A DNA stretch of 64,000 bases from Helicobacter cinaedi CCUG 18818 = ATCC BAA-847 (lineage in GTDB: Bacteria; Campylobacterota; Campylobacteria; Campylobacterales; Helicobacteraceae): NCBI RefSeq assembly GCF_000155475.1, contig NZ_DS990391.1:180394-244393 (forward strand). Direction: 5' to 3'. Below the pieces are notes generated by a model, which worked only from the letters and a program-made list of their open reading frames with translations, ran no database searches and was not told where the DNA came from. Below are positions 53,724 through 62,976 of this stretch, piece after piece. A program made the position numbers and the translations under genes. Every line of letters begins with the position of its first letter. The stretch's first letter is position 1.

Positions 53724-55725
53724 GCAGCCCATAGAGCAAAATCACAATGACATTCACAATGATGTTATAGTAGGACTTGCTGGGCATATAGACCACGGCA
53801 AAACCACGCTTATAAAGGCTTTAAATGACTTTGATGGCGATAGCTTAGAGCAGGAAAAGCAAAGGGGCATTACGCTGGATTTGAGCTTTTCAAACCTTGA
53901 GTTTAGAGTCCGCAATGTCGCTTTCATTGATGTCCCCGGGCATAGCAAGTTAGTAAAAAATATGATTGCTGGGGTGTTTGGCATTGATGTGCTTTTGCTT
54001 GTAGTTGCGGCAAATGAAGGCATTATGCCTCAAAGCAGGGAGCATATACATATCGCTAATTTACTTGGCGTAAAAAGCTGTATTTGCGTCATCACTAAAA
54101 TTGATAAGCTTGAAAACAAGCAAAAAGACTTAGCAGACTTAGAATCTACAATCAAAGATTTTTTTAAGCCCCTTGATATGAGCTTAGATTCTATCTTTGC
54201 TTTGAGCTTATGCCCCACGCCTAGCACACAGGAGATTGAAAATTTAAAACAAAGGTTAGAATCTATCCCCAAACCGCCAAAAGATGACTATGGAGTTTTT
54301 TTGTATTACATAGATAGGAGCTTTGCTATTCAAGGGGCGGGTTGCGTGGTAACAGGCAGTGTGCTAAGTGGGGAATGCCATATTGATGAAAAGCTCTATA
54401 TTTATAATAAATCTAAGGAAGTGAGCTTAAAAAGTATTCAAGTGCATAAGCAAAAGGCGTTAAAAGCCTATCCCTCACAACGCGTTGCACTCAATCTATC
54501 CGCGATAAGTCATAATGAGCTAAAGCGGGGCTATCTCATCTCAAAAAAAGGCTTTTTGCGTGGATTTGATAGCATTGATGTGGGGATTTTTGGGGAAGTT
54601 AGGCACAACGCCACTTATACGCTTCATATCGGTAGCTTTAAACTCAAGGCTAAAGTTTGTGTGCTTACCACGCATAAAGATTCAAAGTTTGCGGATTCAA
54701 ACGCCACAAATTTAACAAATATGGATTCAAAAGTTATAGTTTCACACGCCTTTGGTAAAGCCCCGCTTACCCTTGCTACACTCAAAACCGATACCCCCAT
54801 TTTTGGTATCTACTCCCAACGCTTTGTCTTACGCAATGATAATGACACGCTTTGTGGTGGCGTGATTTTAAACCCCATTGCCGATCCTATCAAAAAACAC
54901 ACTCGTTTAATCCTTTTAGAATCCCTAGCAAAAAAAGACTTCAAACAAAGCTTTTATCTCTTAACGCAGATTCACAAAAAGGGCTTTGGACTTGTTAGCT
55001 CCACGCAAAGATTCTGCCTAAGCCACGCTCAAAGCCTAGAGATTGCTAAAACTTTAAATCTTTTCCTTGATGAAAAAGTCCTAACGCTCTATCCGCTCTC
55101 CCAAGTAGAGACACTCAAAACGCATATTGTAGAGATTTTCTCACGGAATAAAAACGCCCTTATATCCGCTCAAAGCTTAAATACAAAGCTCAAATGGGCG
55201 TCCCCTGCCCTGTGTCAAAGGGCATTAGATGAGCTTTTAAAAGAAGGGCAGATAAAAAATCAAAATGGCTTATATCTCTCTCAATGGTGTCAAATACAAA
55301 ATATCCACACTTACGCAGAGCAAAGCATTTTAGAATCTTTGGCAAATCAAGGCTACGCACCCCTAGCACCCTATAATCTCTATGAAGAGCTAGAGATTGA
55401 TAGGAGTCTAGGCGATAACGCCCTAAAAGCCCTAACTCACGCTCAAAAAGTCGTGCGTATCACGCATAATCTTTTTATCACCACAACCGCCCTACAAAAA
55501 ATTGTGAGCTTAATGCGTGAGATTTTACAGACAAATGGCTATATTGATGTGAATCTGTTACGAAACCACACACAATTAAGCCGAAAATACCTTATTGCCT
55601 ACTTAGAATACCTTGATAAATTTGATGACATCGTGTGTAAGGATAATAAACGCAGTTTAAAATACGCCCCGCAAAACCGAGCCTACAAAGATTCTAGTAA
55701 AGATTCCAACCAACCAAAAGGATAA
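53716..55725 (+). CDS. selB: Selenocysteine-specific elongation factor SelB
   Basis: SelB brings Sec-tRNA(Sec) to UGA codons marked by a SECIS. The 669-aa protein starts with an EF-Tu-like GTPase: G1 GLAGHIDHGKTTLIKAL, G3 DVPGHSKLVKNM, G4 TKIDK. After the beta-barrel domains come the winged-helix repeats at about 450-650 (VETLKTHIVEIFSRNKNALI ... LSRKYLIAYLEYLDKFDD). It overlaps selA and is followed two bases later by the NifS-like gene, so all are co-transcribed. Confidence 0.95.
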   Translation: MTKQPIEQNHNDIHNDVIVGLAGHIDHGKTTLIKALNDFDGDSLEQEKQRGITLDLSFSNLEFRVRNVAFIDVPGHSKLVKNMIAGVFGIDVLLLVVAANEGIMPQSREHIHIANLLGVKSCICVITKIDKLENKQKDLADLESTIKDFFKPLDMSLDSIFALSLCPTPSTQEIENLKQRLESIPKPPKDDYGVFLYYIDRSFAIQGAGCVVTGSVLSGECHIDEKLYIYNKSKEVSLKSIQVHKQKALKAYPSQRVALNLSAISHNELKRGYLISKKGFLRGFDSIDVGIFGEVRHNATYTLHIGSFKLKAKVCVLTTHKDSKFADSNATNLTNMDSKVIVSHAFGKAPLTLATLKTDTPIFGIYSQRFVLRNDNDTLCGGVILNPIADPIKKHTRLILLESLAKKDFKQSFYLLTQIHKKGFGLVSSTQRFCLSHAQSLEIAKTLNLFLDEKVLTLYPLSQVETLKTHIVEIFSRNKNALISAQSLNTKLKWASPALCQRALDELLKEGQIKNQNGLYLSQWCQIQNIHTYAEQSILESLANQGYAPLAPYNLYEELEIDRSLGDNALKALTHAQKVVRITHNLFITTTALQKIVSLMREILQTNGYIDVNLLRNHTQLSRKYLIAYLEYLDKFDDIVCKDNKRSLKYAPQNRAYKDSSKDSNQPKG

Positions 55726-55727
55726 CA

Positions 55728-56816
55728 ATGAAACAAGAAAAAGAAGTCCGCCTTGATTTTTTAGCCAACTTCCCACAAAATCACAAAGCAAATACCTTGC
55801 TTCATTCACAAAATGTCCCTAATCCAAACACGCTTGATAGTGCCTATCTTTCACAACTAAGCCAAGATTCTAAAAACCTTGCCTCACTTTTTTCTAAAAC
55901 CCACGCTCATAGTTTCAACTACACAAGCAGTGATTTTTTCACTCTTTTTTCCATTTTGCAAACACATCATTTTCATATAATCCTTAGTGTCAGTCTCCAC
56001 CAGCAAAGCCTTTATGCCGCGAAAGTCAGCAAAGGCATTAAGCTTATCTCCCCAAACCAACAAGGCGTTATACAGAGCATTCCGCCACTGCCAAATGAAA
56101 GGAATCTTGCTTTTTTCCTGCCCTTTGTCAATCAAGATATTTTGACTACAAATCCCATTGAATCCTTGCTTGAAACGATTTTGCACACTTATCCAAATGC
56201 GTTTATTTTCCTTGATATTTCACTCCTTGCAAGTGTGCTAGATTCTACACAGCTCAAGCGTTTAAGCACACTTAGCCACCCGCAGATTCTATTCTTATGC
56301 AATGCTGAAAGCATAGGTTTATCCCGCCCTAGTGGATTTATTTTAAGTGATTTTAATACGCTAGAAAATAATCATATTTTAGATGAGTTTTTTCAGCTCC
56401 AGCTCCTGCGTCCTAATCTCTACAAAGCCGCATATATCGCCCTGCAAGATATACTCCAAAGCCTAAAGCCCAAAGATAGCAAAAACGAGTTTTACACAAA
56501 GCTTAAAAATCTTTTAGGTAAAAATCTCTCCCTTTTTGCCCCATTAGAATCCACCCTGCCAAATGCCCTGCCCTTAAGATTTTCTCATATCAAAGCAAGG
56601 CTTCTCTTACAGGCTTTGAGTGTGGAGGGCATTTTTGCCATTAATGGACAGGATTGCTTATTTGGTAATGCAAAACCATCTTTTGTGCTTGCTTCTCAAG
56701 GCTATGATGAGCCAAGCACACGAGAGCTTTTAAGCATAAGCTATAATGATGAAATAAAGCTAGATTCTATTACGCAACGCCTAAGCAATGCGTATTTGCA
56801 GCTTACACAATTTTGA
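55728..56816 (+). CDS. NifS-like (aminotransferase class V) protein without the PLP lysine
   Basis: 362 aa. It aligns by eye over its whole length with cysteine desulfurases/selenocysteine lyases: VRLDFLANFPQ for the YLDNNATTP start, FNYTSSDFF for the FTSGGTES loop, ILSVSLHQQSL with a conserved His, and FAINGQDCLFGNAKPSFVLA for the catalytic-cysteine loop (Cys 310). The lysine motif (usually S.HK..GPKG) reads CNAESIGLSRPSG, so the PLP-binding lysine seems lost. Located between selB and moeA, it might handle selenium without PLP chemistry. Homology is my inference from patterns. Confidence 0.6.
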   Translation: MKQEKEVRLDFLANFPQNHKANTLLHSQNVPNPNTLDSAYLSQLSQDSKNLASLFSKTHAHSFNYTSSDFFTLFSILQTHHFHIILSVSLHQQSLYAAKVSKGIKLISPNQQGVIQSIPPLPNERNLAFFLPFVNQDILTTNPIESLLETILHTYPNAFIFLDISLLASVLDSTQLKRLSTLSHPQILFLCNAESIGLSRPSGFILSDFNTLENNHILDEFFQLQLLRPNLYKAAYIALQDILQSLKPKDSKNEFYTKLKNLLGKNLSLFAPLESTLPNALPLRFSHIKARLLLQALSVEGIFAINGQDCLFGNAKPSFVLASQGYDEPSTRELLSISYNDEIKLDSITQRLSNAYLQLTQF

Positions 56817-56844
56817 ATCCCACATCATTTAAAAAGGAGTAAAA

Positions 56845-58080
56845 ATGATAAGTTTCACTCAAGCCCTAAAGCTTGGCACTACCCTACCACGCACAAATTG
56901 CACACATAAAATCAAGCTTTTTAACGCTCACAACACCATTTTAAGTCAAGATATTTTCGCTTCTAGGGCGATTCCAGCGTTTGATAACTCCGCAATGGAC
57001 GGCTATGCGATTTTACTGCAAGATTATGATAAAACTTGTATCAATCGCGGTAAGATTCTAGCCGGGGATAATAGCACGCATATCACGCTGACACAAGGGG
57101 AAACCTACAAAGTGATGACAGGCTCAATGCTCCCGCAAAATACCCAAGCGGTTATCCAAATAGAAATGGCACAAGAGCAACAAGGCAAAGTCAGCTTCCC
57201 TAGCCTTAAACAGCCCTTGCATCAAGGGCTAAATATCCGCTACAAAGGCGAAGAGATACAAGCAGATTCACTTCTTTTACGCAAGGGAAAAAGGCTTAAT
57301 CACCTTGATTTAAGCATCCTTGCTTCACAGGGTATAAGCGAAATAGAAAGCTTTGTGCCGCTCAAAATTGGAATCTTTTCAAGTGGCGATGAAGTCATCG
57401 AGCCACACCAACACGCTAAAGCGTATCAAATCTACAACACAAACGCCACAAGCCTTTATACACTTTTAGCTTCTCGTGGCTTTGCGTGTAGCTATCAAGG
57501 GATTTTACAAGATGACAAACTTGCTTTGCATAAGAAAATAGAATCTTTTCAAAGCTTTGATGTCGTCATTACAAGCGGTGGGGCGAGTGTAGGCGATGCG
57601 GATTTAATTAAACAAGCCTTACTTGAGCTTGGGGCGAAATTTATATTTGATGGAGTAAATGTCAAGCCCGGACGACATCTTGGCTTGGCTACTTTGGGAG
57701 ATACTATCATTATTTTACTACCGGGTAACCCTTTAGCCCTGCTTTTACATACACATACTTTAATCCTGCCGATTTTAGAATCTTTACAAGGGGGCAGTGC
57801 CTTTTATCCAAAAGCTTTTACTTTTGAGCTAGATTCAGATTTAAATCTTAAGGCGAATACCACTTCAGCCCTGCTAGGCATGATAGAATCTTCTCGCTTC
57901 CTGCCCTACAACAACGGCAAAATCGGCTCAAGCTCCCTTGCTACAATGTGGAAAAATAATGCCATTGCCCTTTTTGATAATCCTAGCCAAAAACCTATGA
58001 GCTACGCAAAGGGCAGTGCGATTAAGGTAATTATGTATAATGCCGATTTTTGTGATATAATGGATTTTTTCAATGATTAA
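56845..58080 (+). CDS. moeA: Molybdopterin molybdenumtransferase MoeA
   Basis: MoeA inserts molybdate into adenylated molybdopterin. The 411-aa protein has AIPAFDNSAMDGYAI, GETYKVMTGSMLPQNTQAVI, IRYKGEEIQ, IFSSGDEV and VITSGGASVGDADLIKQAL followed by LLPGNPLALLL, all standard. The start follows AAAGGAG. Its place after the selenocysteine genes makes sense because selenoprotein formate dehydrogenases need the molybdenum (or tungsten) cofactor. Confidence 0.95.
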   Translation: MISFTQALKLGTTLPRTNCTHKIKLFNAHNTILSQDIFASRAIPAFDNSAMDGYAILLQDYDKTCINRGKILAGDNSTHITLTQGETYKVMTGSMLPQNTQAVIQIEMAQEQQGKVSFPSLKQPLHQGLNIRYKGEEIQADSLLLRKGKRLNHLDLSILASQGISEIESFVPLKIGIFSSGDEVIEPHQHAKAYQIYNTNATSLYTLLASRGFACSYQGILQDDKLALHKKIESFQSFDVVITSGGASVGDADLIKQALLELGAKFIFDGVNVKPGRHLGLATLGDTIIILLPGNPLALLLHTHTLILPILESLQGGSAFYPKAFTFELDSDLNLKANTTSALLGMIESSRFLPYNNGKIGSSSLATMWKNNAIALFDNPSQKPMSYAKGSAIKVIMYNADFCDIMDFFND

Positions 58081-58111
58081 AACCCCAAATTAAAACTTCA
58101 AAGGAGTGAAT

Positions 58112-58528
58112 ATGACAAAGCTATTGTTTGGAGTGAGCGACACACAAGAATGCAGGAGAGCTATTCAAACTATTATCCGCTTTTTTGGCAATAGAGATGA
58201 GATTGAGCTAACACTCTTGCATGTCAATCCTGAAATCATCGTCTATGCGGAAAGTGGGATTGTGGATTATGGCACGATTGAAAATATTGAGAATGAAAAG
58301 TCAAATGCAATGCTTGATGAGTTTGAAACGGAGTTTAATAAACAAGGCATTACTTGTCAAAAGATTCTAAAAACCGGTAATCCCGTTGATGTCGTGCTAG
58401 AAATCATCAATGAGTATGATTTGCTTGTGATTGGTGCGAGTGAATCTTCGCTTTTGCATAGAATCTTTAACTCTCATCAAAATAGCTTTATTAACTCCTC
58501 TCCTATTCCTGTTTTGGTAGCAAAATAA
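58112..58528 (+). CDS. Universal stress protein (UspA family)
   Basis: 138 aa, one Usp domain: TKLLFGVSDTQECRRAIQTI at the start, LLHVNPEIIVYAE, and VIGASESSLLHRIF at the end. That is close to the ATP-binding pattern G.(2)G.(9)G(S/T), although the first Gly-x2-Gly appears as GASES. ATG 58112 has AAAGGAG at good distance; a GTG six bases upstream is less likely. Monocistronic or the last gene of the sel-moeA run (31 bases after moeA). Confidence 0.85.
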   Translation: MTKLLFGVSDTQECRRAIQTIIRFFGNRDEIELTLLHVNPEIIVYAESGIVDYGTIENIENEKSNAMLDEFETEFNKQGITCQKILKTGNPVDVVLEIINEYDLLVIGASESSLLHRIFNSHQNSFINSSPIPVLVAK

Positions 58529-58565
58529 GACAAAATTAAAATAAATCAAAATAAGGTGTAGCTTT

Positions 58566-60221
58566 ATGAAAAGACTCTTTGGGTTTATCCTACTTAGTAG
58601 CTCATTTGTAAGCCAACTTTGTGCCTTGGAATTTGGCTCAATGGGCAATACCTCTGCGGCAATGGGTGGAGCAGGGGTAGCACTCAAGCACTCCGCTTGG
58701 GGGCTATACTACAATCCTGCCCTTTTAAGCTCTGACCCAAAAGTCAAGCTTGGCTACTCGCTTGGCGTAGGCTTAAGAGAGCAGAATCTTGCCAAACTCA
58801 CTACCATTGATATAAATAATATGAGTAGCACCGCAGAGCGACTTATAATGACTTTTAGTGACAGTGGCACTAGTGCTGTGATAACAGATGTTATACAAAA
58901 AGCTCTTCAAAACACCAATAATGGAAGTGGTGGAGGTGGAGGTAGTGGAGGTGGTGGAAGCAATATACAAAATGATTTAAAAACCTATACAGACAAACAT
59001 TCCGATGGCAATTATAACGATCTTATCCAAAAAATCTTGAGTGAAGTGCAACAAAATAGCTCACTCTCGACAGATCAAAAAAATTTACTTGGCAATATTG
59101 TAGGGAACATTGACTATAAGAATCTTGACTTTAGCAATGGTAGTGGCACCACCGGAGGGACTCAAAATGCCCTGCAAAATATCACCATAAGTAAAGGCGG
59201 AGATAAAGGCTTAGATAAAGCCGTAGAAGATATTAGCTCAATGCAGGAGATTCTAAAAGATAATAATCTTAATATTGTTAGCCAAAATGGCGTGATTTTG
59301 CAAATCTCAAGTAAAACAATGAATGAAAAGCTAGGCTCTTTGGGCGTGGCGTATTTTGCTTCAGCCTATTCTAGTATGTCTATCAACGCAGATTCTAGTA
59401 AAATGCGACTTATCATCAAAGGCGGAAGTGGTTACTATGAGCTTGTAGATAATGGCGGGAGCTTTAGCTTCAAGGTTTCAAGCAGTGATGATTATAGCAA
59501 ATACTCGCTTATTGCTTCGCTAGAAGGCAATAGTGATGCACATAAGCTTGTTACCACAGCCTTTATGCTCTCTGAAGTGCCAATCGGCTATGCAAGGACA
59601 TTCTACCTTAAGCACGGCAATTTGAATCTTGGCATAACCGGTAAGCTAATGAATGCTATCAGCACACAAAAGCAGATTAATATCAATAAAAATACAGATT
59701 TTCAAAAGGAGCTTACAAGCCTTGCTTCACTTGAAAACACCATTTCATCAAATAATTTTGGCGTAGATGTGGGAATGCTCTATGAGCTTGATTTGCCAGA
59801 GTTTCGCTATCTCACTTTTGGGCTTGTGGCTAAGAATCTAAACTCGCCTACTTTTGAATCAAGTCTCAATAATATCACCATCAAGCCGCAATATCGTATG
59901 GGGCTAGGCTACAACTCTAAGTTTTTAAATGTCGCTTTTGACGCGGATCTAACTCCAAATGATTTACTTGCTTTTAGCAATGTCAAACAACAAAGCCAAA
60001 TGATTGGCGGAGGCGTGGGCTTTGATCTTAAGGCTATGGATTTAAGGCTAGGTGCGATGAAAGACTTGCGACAAGATACCGGGCTTATTCTTACAGGTGG
60101 GCTAAATGTGCTGGGATTCCTAGATATTGCCTTGCAAGTAAGCACAAAGACTACTAAGCTTGATGGAATACCCATTCCGCAATACATTAACCTCCGCCTA
60201 GGCGGCAGCTTTAGCTTCTAA
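58566..60221 (+). CDS. TraF-like / OmpP1-like outer-membrane protein
   Basis: 551 aa with signal peptide (MKRLFGFILLSSSFVSQLCA). Residues after cleavage read GSMGNTSAAMGGAGVALKHSAWGLYYNPALL, the pattern of the conjugal transfer TraF / OmpP1-FadL-like beta-barrel group. The second half is beta-strand rich and ends with INLRLGGSFSF, a C-terminal Phe for barrel insertion. A glycine linker (GSGGGGGSGGGG, about residues 120-131), coded by GGT/GGA triplets, splits the N-terminal part. No other transfer gene is near, so the TraF name should not be taken as conjugation. Confidence 0.75.
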   Translation: MKRLFGFILLSSSFVSQLCALEFGSMGNTSAAMGGAGVALKHSAWGLYYNPALLSSDPKVKLGYSLGVGLREQNLAKLTTIDINNMSSTAERLIMTFSDSGTSAVITDVIQKALQNTNNGSGGGGGSGGGGSNIQNDLKTYTDKHSDGNYNDLIQKILSEVQQNSSLSTDQKNLLGNIVGNIDYKNLDFSNGSGTTGGTQNALQNITISKGGDKGLDKAVEDISSMQEILKDNNLNIVSQNGVILQISSKTMNEKLGSLGVAYFASAYSSMSINADSSKMRLIIKGGSGYYELVDNGGSFSFKVSSSDDYSKYSLIASLEGNSDAHKLVTTAFMLSEVPIGYARTFYLKHGNLNLGITGKLMNAISTQKQININKNTDFQKELTSLASLENTISSNNFGVDVGMLYELDLPEFRYLTFGLVAKNLNSPTFESSLNNITIKPQYRMGLGYNSKFLNVAFDADLTPNDLLAFSNVKQQSQMIGGGVGFDLKAMDLRLGAMKDLRQDTGLILTGGLNVLGFLDIALQVSTKTTKLDGIPIPQYINLRLGGSFSF

Positions 60222-60222
60222 A

Positions 60223-61776
60223 ATGCAAAAGCTCCCCATAAGCGTTACAATTTTAGTCAAAAATACCAAAAGCACTTTTAGCGAGTGCTTATCGGCATTA
60301 GCTGATTTTGATGAAGTGATTGTGCTTGATAATGGCAGTGATGATGGCACTCTTGATATTGCCAAAAAATTTGCTAATGTCAAAATCTATCAAAGCGAGT
60401 TCATCGGCTTTGGTGCGTTGAAAAATCTCGCCATAAGCTATGCTACACACGATTATATTTTAAGCATAGATTCAGATGAGATTTTAGAATCTAGCACTTT
60501 AGAGCAGATACGCACAGCCCTAAGCTCCATACAACCCCACCACATCTATGCTATGCCACGCAAAAATCTCTACAATGGCGAGTGGATAAAGGCGTGTGGG
60601 TGGTATCCCGACTATGTATGGCGACTTTTTAATAAAACTTTTACGCGTTTTAATGATAACATCATACACGAAAGCATTATGCTACCTAAAAACGCCAAGC
60701 TTATTAAACTTAAAAGTGGATTAAAGCATTATGCCTTTAGGGACATTTCACATTTGCTTGATAAACTTCAGCGTTACTCAAGCCTGTGGGCTAAGCAGCA
60801 CAGCTTCAAACGCTCAAGTCCGCTAAAAGCTCTTAATCACGGGCTATGGACTTTTATAAGAAACTATTTTTTTAAAAAAGGAATCTTATATGGCTACAAG
60901 GGCTTTACCATAAGTGTTTGCAATGGTTTGGGAGCGTTTTTTAAATATCTTAAACTTTATGAGTTAGGGCAAACACCGCCAACCTGCTCCCTTATCATCA
61001 CCACCTACAATCAAAAAGAGCGATTAGCCCTTGTGCTAGATTCTGTAAAAAATTTAGCCTTTTTGCCAAATGAAGTGCTTATTGCCGATGATGGTAGTCT
61101 CAAAGACACAAAAGAGCTGATAGAAACTTATCAAAAAAGCTTCCCTTGCCCCCTTAAACATATTTGGCAAGAAGATGATGGCTTTCGCTTAAGCGAAATA
61201 CGCAATAAAGCCATCAAAGCAGCAAGTGGAGCGTATATCATCATCATTGATGGCGATATGATTTTACATCCGCATTTTGTGAAAGATCATTTACACTTTG
61301 CAAAAAAAGGTGTATTTATACAAGGCTCTCGTGTTATCTTAAATGAAAAGAATACACAAGAAGTTATGGATTCTCTCTCCTATCATCTAGCTTTTAAATA
61401 TGGCGATATAAAAGCTAAAAAAATCCCGCTCCTAGCTAAAATGATTTGTGCAACTTCCACTATCAAAGCATCATATTTTGATAAAAGAGATTTTATCAAA
61501 GGCATTCGTGGGTGCAATATGGGCTTTTATAAAGCTGATTGTGTGGCTATCAATGGATTTAGCGAAGAATTTATCGGCTGGGGCAGGGAAGATTCCGAAT
61601 TTGTGGCGAGATTTTTATTTAATGGTGGAGAGATGAGACGATTAAAGTTTAGTGGCATTGCCTATCATCTCTATCATAAGGAAAACACCCGCTCAATGCT
61701 AGAATCTAACCACGCTATCTACCTGCGAACAATCCAAAACAAAAGCACATTTTGCCAAAAAGGGCTAAAAAGCTAG
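60223..61776 (+). CDS. Fusion of two family-2 glycosyltransferases
   Basis: 517 aa with two GT-A domains. Residues 1-250 resemble the WaaE/KdtX group: ISVTILVKNTKSTFSECLSA, VLDNGSDDGTLDIAKKF, DYILSIDSDEIL, GWYPDYVWRLF. From about 255: CSLIITTYNQKERLALVLDS, IADDGSLKDTKELI, YIIIIDGDMILHPHF, GCNMGFYKADCVAINGFSEEFIGWGREDSEF, the galactosyltransferase-like C-terminal motif. It probably adds two sugars to lipooligosaccharide. It starts one base after the upstream stop (TAAAATG) and converges with the next GT pseudogene. Confidence 0.88.
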   Translation: MQKLPISVTILVKNTKSTFSECLSALADFDEVIVLDNGSDDGTLDIAKKFANVKIYQSEFIGFGALKNLAISYATHDYILSIDSDEILESSTLEQIRTALSSIQPHHIYAMPRKNLYNGEWIKACGWYPDYVWRLFNKTFTRFNDNIIHESIMLPKNAKLIKLKSGLKHYAFRDISHLLDKLQRYSSLWAKQHSFKRSSPLKALNHGLWTFIRNYFFKKGILYGYKGFTISVCNGLGAFFKYLKLYELGQTPPTCSLIITTYNQKERLALVLDSVKNLAFLPNEVLIADDGSLKDTKELIETYQKSFPCPLKHIWQEDDGFRLSEIRNKAIKAASGAYIIIIDGDMILHPHFVKDHLHFAKKGVFIQGSRVILNEKNTQEVMDSLSYHLAFKYGDIKAKKIPLLAKMICATSTIKASYFDKRDFIKGIRGCNMGFYKADCVAINGFSEEFIGWGREDSEFVARFLFNGGEMRRLKFSGIAYHLYHKENTRSMLESNHAIYLRTIQNKSTFCQKGLKS

Positions 61777-61779
61777 AAT

Positions 61780-62911
61780 CTACAATAAAGATTCTAAACT
61801 TTTAGCAGCCTTGGCAACGCTAAAATATTGTGAATGCTCTAAGGCTTTAGCTTCAAGCTCATTTCTCCTTGTTTCTTGGCTATAAATTTCTTGCATATTT
61901 TGAGCTAAAGATAAAGCATCACCACTGACAAAAAATGCTCCACAATCGCCCAAAACTTCATTATGTAAAATTTCCTTGCTTGTGGGTATCACTAGCAATA
62001 ATTGCCTTGCCCAGCACACAAGCTTCAGCTAACACAAGACCATATCCTTCATAATATGACGCCAACACCATACAATCACACATTTTTATGTAAGGGTAAG
62101 GATTCTCACAAAAGCCTAAAAACTTCACATTTTTAACCCCCTGTGCTTCTATCATGGAATCTAGCTCTTTTTTATACCGCTCCCCTTCGCCTAAAAGCCA
62201 TAACTCATACTCTAACCCCTTATCTTGCAATACCTTGTTAGCCTGAAGTAATACATCTAAACCTTTTTGGTGCGTTAGTCTGCCTACTTGCAAAAATGTG
62301 AATCTTTGCTTGACTTGAGAGAGTGGAGCTTGGGATTTTTGCAAGATTAAATCCTTATCAACAGGATTATGAATAACCTCTATATGCTTATGTGCTAGCT
62401 CCGGATAAAGCTCTAGAAGTGATTGCTTCACATAGTGTGAAACACAGATAATGCTATCAAGCTCTAAATACGCCTTCGTCTCACGCTCATCGCGTTTGTT
62501 ATTGCGGATTTCTTTCAAAGAAATATGAATGTAGCCTATCTTTTTGCCCCCTTGTTTTTGGGAAATATATATCGTGCTAATCCCCTCTAAAAAGCCAATA
62601 TTAACATCATATTGCTCTTTAATAAAATAATTAATCAATTTTGGATTCTTCAAAACGCGTCTTTTCCAAAACTTATTTAAAAACCGCACCTTGCCAAAAA
62701 TATGTGGAAAGCTAAAAACCTTATGGAGATTCTTTTCGCACCATTGCAAATACACATCTTGTTTTTTCTTTTCAATAAGGAATAAATCTATATCTGTTTT
62801 AGGATTTATACCCCCCCCCCTCGCTTTGTTTTTGCCAATAGCTCAAAAAATCAATCAAAACGCGTCAGCCCCACCACCACCAATGCCTAGGTTACAAATA
62901 AGTATTTTCAT
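61780..62911 (-). pseudogene. Family-4 glycosyltransferase, phase-variable and frameshifted
   Basis: True start is ATG 62911 with AAGGAGAAGC. It begins MKILICNLGIGGGGA-(E)RV, typical for GT4 enzymes, then frame +2 (LIDFLSYWQKQSE), then a G10 run, then INPKTDIDLFLIEKKKQDV and the frame 62755-61961: GYIHISL, VIHNPVDKDLIL, FLQVGRLTHQKGLDVLLQAN, ASYYEGYGLVLAEACVLGKA (the EX7E motif). A third shift at about 61985 leads to SKEILHNEVLGDCGAFFVSG and the end. The first and third shifts look like lost bases (GA-CGC; ACC-CAC); the G run is the reversible one, in frame at 9 or 12. Confidence 0.75.
62811..62820 (-). repeat. Poly-C/G tract (10) in the GT4 gene
   Basis: Ten C on the plus strand (G on the coding strand) between codons for QKQSE and the INPKTD frame. 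Current length is out of frame; 9 or 12 would restore it. Confidence 0.8.
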
Positions 62912-62976
62912 CGCTTCTCCTTGTAATTTTGACTAGATTTTGACTAGATTATAATTGTTCGTTTCTAAATTCTCCA

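Noticed and set aside
58566..60221. Conjugation function for the TraF-like protein
   Set aside because: No other transfer gene is near; the protein looks like a chromosomal outer-membrane protein sharing only the family name.
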